Origin: Legionella sp. km772
GTDB lineage: Bacteria > Pseudomonadota > Gammaproteobacteria > Legionellales > Legionellaceae
DNA length: 64,000 nt
NCBI RefSeq assembly: GCF_003989735.1
Contig: NZ_RZGQ01000001.1
Coordinates: forward strand, 27,105-91,104
Direction of reading: 5' to 3'
In this document: positions 18,158-26,934 of the stretch, piece by piece
Layout: every line of letters starts with the position of its first letter
Numbering within the stretch: position 1 is the first letter of the stretch
Program-made: the position numbers and the translations under genes
The notes under the pieces: model-generated
Seen by the model: the letters and a program-made list of their open reading frames with translations, nothing else
Told to the model about the DNA's origin: nothing
Database searches by the model: none

Positions 18158-19041
18158 ACAACAAATCGATTATGCCAACCCTTGATCTTGCGTGCAAACT
18201 CATAGAGGAGCAATTTCCTGAGTATGCTAATTTACCTATAACCGATGTTGAAAAACAAGGGCATGATAACCGCACCTATAGGCTTGGCGACCATATGCTC
18301 ATTCGTATGCCAACAGCCGCACATTACGCTTTAAAAGTTCCAAAAGAGCAAGAGCTGCTGCCGAAATTAGCAAAACGCTTAAGCGTAAGCATTCCGGTTC
18401 CGATTAAAATGGGAAAGCCATCGACAGATTATTCTTATCCATTTTCTATATACAAATGGTTATCTGGAAAAAGTATCAATTTGCTTACATTGGTCGATCA
18501 AGAAAAAGAACAACTTGCCTTTGACCTCGCCAAGTTTTTAAAAGAGCTACAAGCGATTACCGATGTTGAAGGACCTGGGCCAGGTCAACACAACTGGTGG
18601 CGCGGTGATCATATCAGCGTTTACGATAAAGGAGCACGAGAACAAATTGCAGAGCTGGCTGAGATAATCGATGCAGGCAAAGCATTAGCTTTATGGGACC
18701 GGGCGTGCGCGACCAGATGGAATAAGGCGCCGATATGGATTCATGGAGATCTTGCGATTGGCAATATACTTATGGATGGCGGCAAATTGTCCGCAGTCAT
18801 TGACTTTGGTGGCGCTGCTGTTGGAGATCCAGCGTGTGAACTTGTCATTGCATGGACGTATTTGAGCGGTAAAGCTCGTGAGACTTTTATATCAAAAATG
18901 GATATGGACCCAGATACATGGCTCCGAGCCCGCGCCTGGGCATTGTGGAAAGCAACATTTGAATTGTGCCAAATTGCAGATAAAAACAGTCCTGAGGCTG
19001 GGTTACAAAAACGAGTTATTGAAGAGGTTATCAATGGATAA
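18154..19041 (+). CDS. Aminoglycoside phosphotransferase-family protein
   Basis: 295 residues. N-lobe: GHDNRTYRLGDHMLIRMP. Catalytic loop: WIHGDLAIGNIL. Metal-binding DFG-like: VIDFGGAAVGDPACEL, which closely fits the APH consensus. An ATP-dependent antibiotic kinase is plausible. Two other intact APH genes and one APH domain lie within 15 kb. It is coupled by overlap to the GNAT before it and the methyltransferase after it. Confidence 0.87.
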   Translation: MNNKSIMPTLDLACKLIEEQFPEYANLPITDVEKQGHDNRTYRLGDHMLIRMPTAAHYALKVPKEQELLPKLAKRLSVSIPVPIKMGKPSTDYSYPFSIYKWLSGKSINLLTLVDQEKEQLAFDLAKFLKELQAITDVEGPGPGQHNWWRGDHISVYDKGAREQIAELAEIIDAGKALALWDRACATRWNKAPIWIHGDLAIGNILMDGGKLSAVIDFGGAAVGDPACELVIAWTYLSGKARETFISKMDMDPDTWLRARAWALWKATFELCQIADKNSPEAGLQKRVIEEVING

Positions 19042-19783
19042 AACTCTAGATACCTACCTCAGTCTTTGTACAGAGGTTTACGATTTAAGCAAGCCAAACC
19101 CACCAGAAGATGCTTATGCTTTTTATCGTGACTATGCCATAAAAGCGAATGGTCTTATTTTAGAGCCGATGTGCGGTACAGGCCGATTTTTACTGCCCTT
19201 ACTTGAAGAAGGTTTCAATGTGCACGGCTTTGACGCAAGTGACCATATGCTTGAAGCCTTGCATGCTAAAGCCAAAACTAAAAATCTTGACACTACGGTA
19301 TGGAAAGGCTTTGTTGAAGATTTAAAACGTTCAGAAAAATACAATTTAATTTTTATTCCCAGTGGTTCATTCTGTTTAATTATCGATCCTGCAGCAGTGA
19401 AATCAGCACTTAAAACACTTTATCAACATCTAAGCGATGATGGTGTTTTATTGTTTGAAGGTGAAACAATTAAAGCTGTGCCACCACTTGATGTATGGCG
19501 TGGCTCTGTATGGCACAAACCCAATGGTCAAATGATCATGCTAAGCCAATTAGCAACCATGGAAGGTAATGTTTGCAATTCGATCGGCAAATACGAACTC
19601 ATCCACAACAACAGCATTATTCATACAGAAATTGAAGAATTAAAAGTCAGAATTTACAATCAGCATGAGTTAACTGAAATTCTCAAAAGTTGTGGATTTA
19701 AAGTTCGCGCAATAAAGGCTTTTGATGGCTCAGCTACCCCAGACGAAAATGATGAGAGCGTTGTCTATGAATGCAGAAAATAA
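19034..19783 (+). CDS. Class I SAM-dependent methyltransferase
   Basis: 249 residues from the ATG at 19034, which overlaps the APH stop by eight bases; the longer frame from 18878 lies inside the APH gene. Motif I: LILEPMCGTGRFLLPLLEEGF, with VHGFDASDHML for the SAM ribose acid. It is related to the 14326 methyltransferase only at fold level. Likely methylates a small molecule. Confidence 0.85.
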   Translation: MDKTLDTYLSLCTEVYDLSKPNPPEDAYAFYRDYAIKANGLILEPMCGTGRFLLPLLEEGFNVHGFDASDHMLEALHAKAKTKNLDTTVWKGFVEDLKRSEKYNLIFIPSGSFCLIIDPAAVKSALKTLYQHLSDDGVLLFEGETIKAVPPLDVWRGSVWHKPNGQMIMLSQLATMEGNVCNSIGKYELIHNNSIIHTEIEELKVRIYNQHELTEILKSCGFKVRAIKAFDGSATPDENDESVVYECRK

Positions 19784-20633
19784 TGTTTCTGATCTCTTAA
19801 ATGCTTTATCAGATGAGGTTAACCGGCTCTATGGTTATGTCACAATACCTGGTGATAATTTTGGTGAGCCAGCCATTAATTCAGGCCCATGCGCTCCATT
19901 TGCTAATGCCTTTTTAAAGATATGGAATCAGAGTTTTAGTAAAAAGGCACATATTGTTTTTATCATGGTTAAAAACTCAGATGAGTGTTGGCATGTTTTA
20001 GTACGCTTGCCCAATCGATTGCTTTATGATGGTGGACATGGAATTCATAGCGAAGAAAAATATAGCGACAAATTTGATATAGTGGACATGATAGAATATG
20101 ACATTGAACTTTTAGAAAAGCATTCTTACGGTCTTGAACGAACATACCCACGTTATTGCCCTAATTTTTCAATAAATACTATCGAAACAATAATAAGAAA
20201 ATATTTAAATTTAATTCAACAAAGTATTACCTTTGAAATAATAAACCCAGAGCATCCATCGCTTGGCTCTGTTATTAAGACCAGTATCGGCTCTCCATCT
20301 GCAGAAAAAATTGCGCAAGTATTACAAAATTATAAGCAGCCAAATCAATTTTTGATTGGTGCTTTTTCATCTAAAAATTTAATTGCTGTTATTGGCTTTG
20401 AACTTAAAGGTACTCAAGCTATCATTAAACATATTAGCGTGTCTGATGATTTTAAAAAGCACGGCATTGGTAATTGTCTGATTCAAAAAGTAATAAAAGA
20501 CCACGTACTTAGTTCTATATTATTGGAAACCGATGATGAATCTGTTGGATTTTATAAAAAATTAGGCTTTCAATGTAAACCTTTTGATAGTGAGTACGGC
20601 AATAGATATCATTGTCACTTGGATTTATCGTGA
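19767..20633 (+). CDS. Fusion of a possible papain-like Cys/His/Asp domain with a GNAT domain
   Basis: 288 residues from the ATG at 19767. The C-terminal part (about 150-288) is GNAT-like (HISVSDDFKKHGIGNCL, GFYKKLGFQC). The N-terminal part (about 1-130) is not a GNAT. It has SGPCAPFAN with C42, ECWHVLVRLPNRLLYDGGHG with H76 and D88, and a following SEE. This spacing recalls small papain/transglutaminase-like domains seen in mobile DNA, but the assignment is inferred. It is the last gene of the MarR operon and converges with the APH(6)-like gene, overlapping it by nine bases. Confidence 0.65.
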   Translation: MNAENNVSDLLNALSDEVNRLYGYVTIPGDNFGEPAINSGPCAPFANAFLKIWNQSFSKKAHIVFIMVKNSDECWHVLVRLPNRLLYDGGHGIHSEEKYSDKFDIVDMIEYDIELLEKHSYGLERTYPRYCPNFSINTIETIIRKYLNLIQQSITFEIINPEHPSLGSVIKTSIGSPSAEKIAQVLQNYKQPNQFLIGAFSSKNLIAVIGFELKGTQAIIKHISVSDDFKKHGIGNCLIQKVIKDHVLSSILLETDDESVGFYKKLGFQCKPFDSEYGNRYHCHLDLS

Positions 20634-21509
20634 AGAGACATCTGTATATCTCTCAAAGAATTCTGTTAAATGTTTAAAGTAAGTATCATCACAACCATCC
20701 TCTATTGCCCACACCCAACTCAACACCGCTTGAACAAAACACCAGTCAAAAATTCGCTGCGATGGTAATTCAAGGAGCTCAGCAAATCGAGTGATACGGT
20801 TATGAATAATATTTGGTGCATCATCGTGAGTCAGTAATTCTGGCATAGGATTTCTGATAAAAGCAGCCACTTCATATGGTGGTTCGCCAATCACACCCTT
20901 GGGATCGATCACTAACCAGTCATCACCATGTTGCAAAATATTATCATGGTGGAGATCACCATGGAGCAAAACATCTAGCATAGCCGTTTTCAAAAGCAGA
21001 TCGCGAATCTCTCTGGCTTTTTGCAGAATCTGCACTGGAATTTCTAGGTCGCCATCTAATGCTTCAAGCCAATCTTTGATATGTGGAAATATATGGGTAC
21101 TTGGTATGGGGGCTTTGTGCAATCTTTTGATCACCTGTGCTGTGATATTAATTGCCTCGTCATCTTTTTCAGGAAAATAGGACTTTAAAGAAACGCCTGG
21201 AACTGCGCATTCAAGTAGAAGCAACCCTGTGTTTTCTGAAAATACTTGAACAACACCAGATCCTTCAAATGCCATTAGAGCTGCGGCTTCACGCTTGATT
21301 CCATCGACATCCAATCCTAATTTTAAAATAATTGGTTGAGGTCCTTGAAACCCCGATAACACATAATTGTAGCTTAAATTACTGACGGGTTTTAAATTTG
21401 ATAAGCCATAAGTTTTTGCCAGTTGTGTTAGGAGATTCGGTAAATCCCCTAACCACTGCCTGCCTTTATCTCCGTATAAATCAATGATATTTTGTTCAAA
21501 CGTTTTCAT
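20625..21509 (-). CDS. Aminoglycoside/hydroxyurea resistance kinase (APH(6)-like)
   Basis: 294 residues matching the APH(6)/StrB-type family: PIILKLG in the N-lobe, LLLLECAVPGVSL in the hinge, catalytic LLHGDLHHDNIL, and WLVIDPKGVIGEPPYEVAAFIRNP, the characteristic family signature. Members phosphorylate streptomycin at the 6-position or act on hydroxyurea-type drugs. Catalytic and metal-binding Asp residues are present. It is alone on the minus strand, convergent with the MarR operon. Confidence 0.88.
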   Translation of the reverse strand: MKTFEQNIIDLYGDKGRQWLGDLPNLLTQLAKTYGLSNLKPVSNLSYNYVLSGFQGPQPIILKLGLDVDGIKREAAALMAFEGSGVVQVFSENTGLLLLECAVPGVSLKSYFPEKDDEAINITAQVIKRLHKAPIPSTHIFPHIKDWLEALDGDLEIPVQILQKAREIRDLLLKTAMLDVLLHGDLHHDNILQHGDDWLVIDPKGVIGEPPYEVAAFIRNPMPELLTHDDAPNIIHNRITRFAELLELPSQRIFDWCFVQAVLSWVWAIEDGCDDTYFKHLTEFFERYTDVSSR

Positions 21510-21592
21510 AAAATATCTTTCCTCATGAAAATACGATCATAATTTTTCAGATATTTTGGTATGGTCCCTATAATCGATTCTATGTTGCTCAT

Positions 21593-21726
21593 TTATTTTC
21601 CCGGTTGGTGTGCAAAGTCGCCATCTAAATCACGTTTTACTCCAATCTTTTCCATAACACGAATAGAGCATCTTCTTTTTTCCAAGTTCTTAAAATAAGC
21701 CTTTCTGTTTCAATAATGGTGGTCAT
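21593..21726 (-). pseudogene. RimJ-like GNAT acetyltransferase remnant with large internal deletion
   Basis: The ATG at 21726 overlaps the stop of the S41 gene. The frame reads a typical RimJ-family start (IETERLILRTWKKEDALF), then shifts. In the adjacent frame the typical family end (RVMEKIGVKRDLDGDFAH) runs to TAA at 21593. About 110 to 130 residues of the central acetyl-CoA-binding region are missing. The intact gene at 53354 shows the same start (LILRTWKPSD) and end (RVMEKIGLHHSDKDDFDH), so this is a decayed member of the same type. Confidence 0.75.
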
Positions 21727-22739
21727 GTTGTCTCCAGTTTAAAATTTCCATTACATCTCTGGGTGTTATTGTGCTGAGCTTTTACAGCTAATCCATAAGC
21801 AGCTTCCAGCGCATGATTTTCTAAAACTAAAACATTTGGATGAACACCATCCCCTTCCCAATTTGTTTTTGTGATGGGATTGATAGATTTACCCGTTGGA
21901 ATGTATATAGAAAAATGATCATTAATTCGAAACTTATGGCCTGGATTTGCTCCTCCGGCTGTTTTTTCACCTATAATAATAGCTCGATTAAGAACCTGCA
22001 TGTCATAAGCAAATTCTTCTGCTGCAGAAAATGTTTGCTTGCTTGTTAGAATATAAATATTTTTATTGATATACCGCGAAATTGGCCAATTTGAGCTTGT
22101 CCAAAACTCTTCAACTTTATTATTCTTTCTCCAAAATATATTATTAAGATGTACTGGTGTTTTATCAAAAAAGTAACTTACAAAATAAGAAACTGTTTTT
22201 GGATCTCCGCCGATGTTTTTTCGTAAATCAATTATAAGCGCATCGGTATCTTGGAGAAATTTCATAGAAGCATCGAATTTTTTAGCTGAAACATCAGTCG
22301 GTCCAAAAAAATCGAATGAAAAATAACCGATATTACAATTTAATCGACGGACTTCATTAAACCCAAAATTCATGTAAGGCTTAGCAATAGGTAAGCTTTT
22401 TAAAAAATCAGTAATTGATTCCATTTTTTTGTCCGAAACTATTGTTGCACTATAGGTAACGCTAAGATGCTTGTCTTTTGTCAACTGATACAAGTCTTGT
22501 GTAACTTTTCTAGAAAAATCAGATGGATATTCAACGCCTCGGTATCTTTTAACTTGTAAAATTTCTTCTACGTCTTTATAAATTTGAGGCGAAACATAAT
22601 ATTCTCTAATAAATTTTTTAATATTATCTAAAACTACAGTCTTGCTTTCCTTATTCATTTTTTCTTCTGGAGATTTTGCATAACCTGGAAAAATCGCAGA
22701 GAAAAAAGAAAAAATAATCAAAATTTTTATTAGTTTCAT
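21723..22739 (-). CDS. Secreted S41-family serine peptidase
   Basis: 338 residues. An N-terminal signal peptide (about 21 residues, ending GYA) is followed by a tail-specific-protease-like domain. The catalytic Ser is in TFSAAEE, and the catalytic Lys/Gly loop GEKTAGGANPGH follows, as in C-terminal processing peptidases. DALIIDLRKNIGGDP is the conserved core strand. No PDZ domain is evident. It probably works in the periplasm or outside. It abuts AbiEii at 22739 and overlaps the GNAT remnant. Confidence 0.85.
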   Translation of the reverse strand: MKLIKILIIFSFFSAIFPGYAKSPEEKMNKESKTVVLDNIKKFIREYYVSPQIYKDVEEILQVKRYRGVEYPSDFSRKVTQDLYQLTKDKHLSVTYSATIVSDKKMESITDFLKSLPIAKPYMNFGFNEVRRLNCNIGYFSFDFFGPTDVSAKKFDASMKFLQDTDALIIDLRKNIGGDPKTVSYFVSYFFDKTPVHLNNIFWRKNNKVEEFWTSSNWPISRYINKNIYILTSKQTFSAAEEFAYDMQVLNRAIIIGEKTAGGANPGHKFRINDHFSIYIPTGKSINPITKTNWEGDGVHPNVLVLENHALEAAYGLAVKAQHNNTQRCNGNFKLETT

Positions 22740-23524
22740 TACGGCAACCTGCTAATCACGTTATCTACAACAAATTGATAAGCCTCATCGAAATCCCAAT
22801 GCAATTTCGATGGCAATAACACACTCATATCCATATGAAAGTCGCGGTGATCCTTTTTCAGCTCAAGATTCTTTAGAAATTCTTCACTCGTAACCTTGAC
22901 GTTGCTATAAGTGCAATACTGAGAGAAAATATCAAAAACTCGATTTAAGTTAATTAAATTGCGATCGGTCACATACCACAAATCAAACAAATCCCGACCT
23001 TTTCGACGTTGATAAAGAGCGCGCAACTTAGTCGCCATTAACTCATCCACTTCATAAGTAATGATATTTGTTTCCCCTTTGAACCAAGCTGAATCGATAG
23101 CGAAAGGTGCGGTTTTTAAGGGTAAAGCTTGAAAATGTTCTGTTGTGTTTATTTCAATTTTTAGCTTTGCCGGAATTTTATTAGTAGATTCATATTTGTA
23201 GATAAGCTTGGTACTTCGCTGTGTGATTTTCCAAATCGGCTCGCCTAACCATGGTTTTAATAGTGCCCTAATAGCATCTATCGTTTGTCCAATTGGGTCA
23301 GCATTTTTTTGAACAAAATCGATATCTTCACTGTACCTTGCCGGAGGACTAATGAATAGTTTATTTAGTGCGGTACCGCCACGAAAAACCAAAGCGTCTC
23401 TGACATGAGGATCATTATACAAATCAATCAAAGCACGACTAATTATTAAATCCTGTTCTATCTGTTCAGTCATTTGCCATGGAACCGTTTTGCGCCAATT
23501 CTCAATAAAAACTTCTGGGATCAT
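22739..23524 (-). CDS. abiEii: AbiEii-type nucleotidyltransferase toxin
   Basis: 261 residues. The toxin family signature is present: VFRGGTALNKLF with GG-x-A-L, then RYSEDIDFV with the D-x-D acid pair. Downstream, ELMATKLRALYQRRKGRDLFDLWYV is the typical family block. AbiEii/MenT-like toxins transfer nucleotides to tRNA or other acceptors and stop growth unless held by the AbiEi antitoxin. The stop of AbiEi overlaps its ATG by four bases. Together they are a probable type IV toxin-antitoxin pair with a role in phage abortive infection or island maintenance. Confidence 0.88.
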   Translation of the reverse strand: MIPEVFIENWRKTVPWQMTEQIEQDLIISRALIDLYNDPHVRDALVFRGGTALNKLFISPPARYSEDIDFVQKNADPIGQTIDAIRALLKPWLGEPIWKITQRSTKLIYKYESTNKIPAKLKIEINTTEHFQALPLKTAPFAIDSAWFKGETNIITYEVDELMATKLRALYQRRKGRDLFDLWYVTDRNLINLNRVFDIFSQYCTYSNVKVTSEEFLKNLELKKDHRDFHMDMSVLLPSKLHWDFDEAYQFVVDNVISRLP

Positions 23525-24327
23525 AAATCGCTCTCTATTTCTGAATTTTCAATAATTCTCCACTTTTTACACCTTGAATAGCCTATTTTTGAGATTTCAG
23601 ATGCAAGAGGCAGATAATTGGGTTTATTTTCTTGAACATGCAGGCCTAGCGCATTAATCATAATTTCAGCATTAGGTTCATCCATCACATCGATATGATC
23701 CAGGATATAACCAATACGCTGCAACTGATATTCTGCATGAGTATCTTTCGCTAGATTGATGAGTTTTATTGGATCTAAGGCCGGGGCAAGCTCTGAAAAA
23801 ACGGTGGCGATATGATTTAGGCCGCCTGCATGATTAGGATATGCGAGCAAATCAAGAGCAACCAATTCAGGGGTTGCTACCTTAAGATAACCAGTACTCA
23901 CGGTAATATCTTGAGTCGGTAATTCAAGCACTGATTTTTTATAAATATAATCAATTTCCACATCGCCAAAAATAGATGGGTGCTTAATACGCTTGTCTGA
24001 TATCACTTGGAATCTAGCGGGTTTTTGATGGGTCGCTCCATGAAACAAGCCTGCACTTAGAAGTGCGACATAATAATGAGCCCCCATATACTGCATAACC
24101 AAAGGCACCAATTCTTGAGGAGGGATAGAGCCATGCGGTTGATGTTCTGGCGGGACAATGACATATAAACCTCTCGCGGGTGAGATAATATCCCCGGTTT
24201 TAAGTAACCTATGTAAGGCCACTCTCGCATGACTGTTTGAAACGTGAAATTGCTCAAGGATATCCTGGATAGTAAAGCAGCGCCTTCCATCTTTTCGAAT
24301 ATCTTTTATGTAGGATTGCAAGTTCAT
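23521..24327 (-). CDS. abiEi: AbiEi-type antitoxin/repressor
   Basis: 268 residues. The N-terminal winged helix (YIKDIRKDGRRCFTIQDILEQF, then HARVALHRLLKTGDI) is typical of AbiEi, which represses its own promoter and neutralises AbiEii. A middle AbiEi_1/3-like domain has SAGLFHGATHQKP and a C-terminal helical part. The ATG is at 24327. The 213-base gap upstream holds a matched pair of inverted repeats that fits AbiEi operators. Confidence 0.88.
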   Translation of the reverse strand: MNLQSYIKDIRKDGRRCFTIQDILEQFHVSNSHARVALHRLLKTGDIISPARGLYVIVPPEHQPHGSIPPQELVPLVMQYMGAHYYVALLSAGLFHGATHQKPARFQVISDKRIKHPSIFGDVEIDYIYKKSVLELPTQDITVSTGYLKVATPELVALDLLAYPNHAGGLNHIATVFSELAPALDPIKLINLAKDTHAEYQLQRIGYILDHIDVMDEPNAEIMINALGLHVQENKPNYLPLASEISKIGYSRCKKWRIIENSEIESDL

Positions 24328-24347
24328 AAGATTACCATGATCTTAAG

Positions 24348-24457
24348 GTTACTATTATTGTAACTATAAGGACATGATAGATTTGATACGCTTACAAGTC
24401 AAGCCTAAGCATGATATTTCAAGGTTTTTATGTCCATATAGTTACAAATAATGTAAC
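24348..24457. promoter_or_regulatory. Paired inverted repeats upstream of abiEi (operator candidate)
   Basis: Two 28-base arms at 24348-24375 and 24430-24457 are inverted copies with about 24 of 28 bases matching and 54 bases between them. Each arm itself contains GTTAC...GTAAC, a smaller palindrome. Both lie just upstream of the abiEi ATG (24327, minus strand). AbiEi antitoxins are known to bind long inverted repeats cooperatively and repress transcription. Function here is inferred. Confidence 0.7.
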
Positions 24458-24540
24458 TTTACATACATATCCTTCCTTTTTATAATTGCATCGGTAGACA
24501 GACTAAAAGCGAGATTACTTGAACGATTTGAGCCTACCCA

Positions 24541-24948
24541 ATGGTTAACAGTGATAAATGGGATAAGCTAGCTGAGTGGATGGAAAAACTTCATATCAAT
24601 GAAGATTCCCTCATCGAAAAATGTATTATAGGCAGTGGCAAGGGTGGGCAGAAGTTACACAAAACAGCTTCAACTGTTTACTTGAAACATGTTCCGTCCG
24701 GCATTGAGATAAAATGCCAGGAATCGAGGAGCCGCGAAGGTAACCGTTATTTTGCAAGAGTGCGGTTATGTGAAAAATACCATGCAATTATCAGCGATGA
24801 AAAAACTAAAGAACAGCAAAGAGTAGAAAAACTAAAACGCCAAAAAAAGCGCCGCTCAAGGCGCTCTAAGCAGAAAATGCTCGATGAAAAATCGAAGCAA
24901 GGTCAATTAAAGAGCCTGAGACAAAAACCTATCTCAGCAGAGGGATAA
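24541..24948 (+). CDS. Stand-alone release-factor-like peptidyl-tRNA hydrolase (GGQ protein)
   Basis: 135 residues, far shorter than RF1/RF2. The GGQ loop reads GSGKGGQKLHKTAST; then YLKHVPSGIEIKC and SRSREGNRYFAR are the usual continuation of class I release-factor domain 3. The tail is strongly basic (KKRRSRRSKQK), as in ArfB and MTRFR-type rescue factors that enter the ribosomal A site. No stop-codon-recognition domain exists. It likely releases stalled nascent chains. A close copy is at 56264 in the neighbouring island. Confidence 0.85.
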   Translation: MVNSDKWDKLAEWMEKLHINEDSLIEKCIIGSGKGGQKLHKTASTVYLKHVPSGIEIKCQESRSREGNRYFARVRLCEKYHAIISDEKTKEQQRVEKLKRQKKRRSRRSKQKMLDEKSKQGQLKSLRQKPISAEG

Positions 24949-25033
24949 CATGCGCTATTCACTAAAACCATAAGCTCTTCTTTGAATCAACTCAATGTTG
25001 CGGCTAATAATATTAAAAAGGAAAGATGTGCCA

Positions 25034-26740
25034 ATGACAAAAGATTTAAAAATGACCCTAAAGGCTTTTACAGAGGAATATACCCAAATCTTACAAAATT
25101 ACTCTATGGATGATTTAAAGCGTGTTTTGATAAATATGGCTAATGAAGTTACTCCGGATAAGCGTAGAGAATTTATTAAAAAAATATCATCACAACAACC
25201 TGACCATGCATTGATCACCGAATCCAGTGAAACAGTATTAGATGAAATTGAATCCTTGATTGAAAATATTCAAGCACAATGCGAGGAGGAACCCGATTGG
25301 GATGAGTATTATGATGATGAAGATTCTCTTGATGAGCTTTCTGAATTTATTCCAAAGCTATATGAAGTATTTGATGCCGTTGAGGCGTTGTTTGATTTTG
25401 GGAACTACCTTCTTGCGAGAAAGGCATTCGATAGCATATATACCATTTTTCATATTCAAGATGATTATGGACGTGGTATTTCTGTACACGATCTTGAAAA
25501 AATAGATTTAGATGAAATAAGAGCAAAATATTTACGTTCGATTTATCTAACAGAAAAACCCTCTACCCGAGTCGCTCATCTATTAAAAGCGATGATTCAA
25601 TTGTCCCAGTTAGATTCATATTCCTCTCAACCAAAATTGGAAGATTTAATTAATATTAGTGTTACGTCATTACCCGAATGGACTGAATTTCTACAAAATT
25701 GGATTTCTGCAATTAAATCTGAACCTGAATTGCAATATGATGGGTGGTATAGGGAGGCGGTTTACCTGTTACATGGTTCTTCTGGGTTAGAGGAACTTGC
25801 TAAGACAGAAGGACAACAAAGACCGCGGGTGTATACTGATTGGATTCATGCTCTCATTGAAAAAAAAGATTATGATGCTGCATTAAAAGCAATTAAGATC
25901 GCATTAGATAAACTACCCCAGGATCAACCCATTCGTGGTGCCATCGGTGATTTGCAGGTTATTTGTGGAAATCAATTAAACAATGCCGAAATTCAATTGG
26001 AAGGTCTTTGGATTTCATTTGATGCCCAACCAGATTTATCCAAATTGATTCAATTATACCAGCAAGCTAATTCCTTAACACGCCATAAACTTATGCAAAA
26101 TGCTGCTGAATCAATTAGAACATACTCTAAGAGGATGAAGGATTACGCGGAGGGAAAACAGTGGCCACGTGACGGGATAGAATCACCCGCTCATCCTGAT
26201 TCTTCATTATTGATGCATGCTTACTTTTTTTCTCATGACTATGACAATGCATTTAAATTAGCTCAGCAAGGTACCCCATTGGGTTGGAGTAGCAGTACTA
26301 ATCCGCAACCACTTTTTGTCGCATTTTGTTTAGCGAGAATTTCAAACCAGCCATTAAATGCTCTGCCTAAATCACTGAAAAAATTTTTTAGCGACGTATT
26401 AAGTAAGAGTAAAGGTGTATGGCTGTACAATGATACACATGAAGATTTACTGTTAAATTTGGAAAAAATATATGCCCAATTGCTGGCTGATGCATCGGTT
26501 ATCTCCAATGAAAAATTTAATTGGTGCTTGAGTACAGCCGAAGCTAGGGTTAATGGCATTGTTAGTAAGCAACGACGTGGAGCTTATGATCGCGCAGCAT
26601 TGTTAACTGCTGCTTGCACTGAAACATTAAAATCAATCAAATCTTCTGAAGCTAGAATATTTTTTGACAGGATCAAAAATAGATTTCCGAGACATTCATC
26701 TTTTCAAGCTGAATTAAGACAGGTTATGGCATTTGTTTAA
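25034..26740 (+). CDS. Uncharacterised 568-residue helical protein
   Basis: The start at 25034 has AAGGAAAG upstream; an in-frame ATG at 24995 lacks a good ribosome-binding site. No family is recognised. It is rich in predicted helices. An acidic stretch lies at about residues 88-102 (runs of Asp/Glu/Tyr). The middle contains TPR-like periodicity (YDAALKAIKIALDKLPQDQP) and a WISFDAQPD segment. It has no signal or membrane segment. It stands alone between the release-factor-like gene and att1, so it is the last gene of island A. Confidence 0.6.
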   Translation: MTKDLKMTLKAFTEEYTQILQNYSMDDLKRVLINMANEVTPDKRREFIKKISSQQPDHALITESSETVLDEIESLIENIQAQCEEEPDWDEYYDDEDSLDELSEFIPKLYEVFDAVEALFDFGNYLLARKAFDSIYTIFHIQDDYGRGISVHDLEKIDLDEIRAKYLRSIYLTEKPSTRVAHLLKAMIQLSQLDSYSSQPKLEDLINISVTSLPEWTEFLQNWISAIKSEPELQYDGWYREAVYLLHGSSGLEELAKTEGQQRPRVYTDWIHALIEKKDYDAALKAIKIALDKLPQDQPIRGAIGDLQVICGNQLNNAEIQLEGLWISFDAQPDLSKLIQLYQQANSLTRHKLMQNAAESIRTYSKRMKDYAEGKQWPRDGIESPAHPDSSLLMHAYFFSHDYDNAFKLAQQGTPLGWSSSTNPQPLFVAFCLARISNQPLNALPKSLKKFFSDVLSKSKGVWLYNDTHEDLLLNLEKIYAQLLADASVISNEKFNWCLSTAEARVNGIVSKQRRGAYDRAALLTAACTETLKSIKSSEARIFFDRIKNRFPRHSSFQAELRQVMAFV

Positions 26741-26842
26741 TACTTACTAATGGAACTCATTATGGTCTTATTGTTTGATGTTACTATGTTAACTCATGCA
26801 CATAATCACTGTGTCATAAACTGTGGCATGGCTGTGGCAGCA

Positions 26843-26934
26843 CTAGGCAGTTTTAGGCTGTTCTAGGCAGTTTTTCAATGATTTGATGCGTTGCAAGGCA
26901 TTGAATTATAAGGCTTTTAAAACTAGAGCATCAG
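26843..26934. repeat. Terminal repeat of island A, colinear with that of island B
   Basis: CTAGGCAGTTTT occurs at 26843 and again at 26863 (20-base spacing). TGATTTGATGC at 26879 and CAAGGCATTGA at 26894 follow before att1. The same elements, with the same 56-base distance from TGATTTGATGC to the att core, precede att2 (56723-56811). This shows the right ends of islands A and B are homologous; the repeated motif could be an integrase arm site. Confidence 0.7.

Noticed and set aside
18741..19034. 97-residue minus-strand frame opposite the APH gene
   Set aside because: Shadow frame within a conserved kinase gene.
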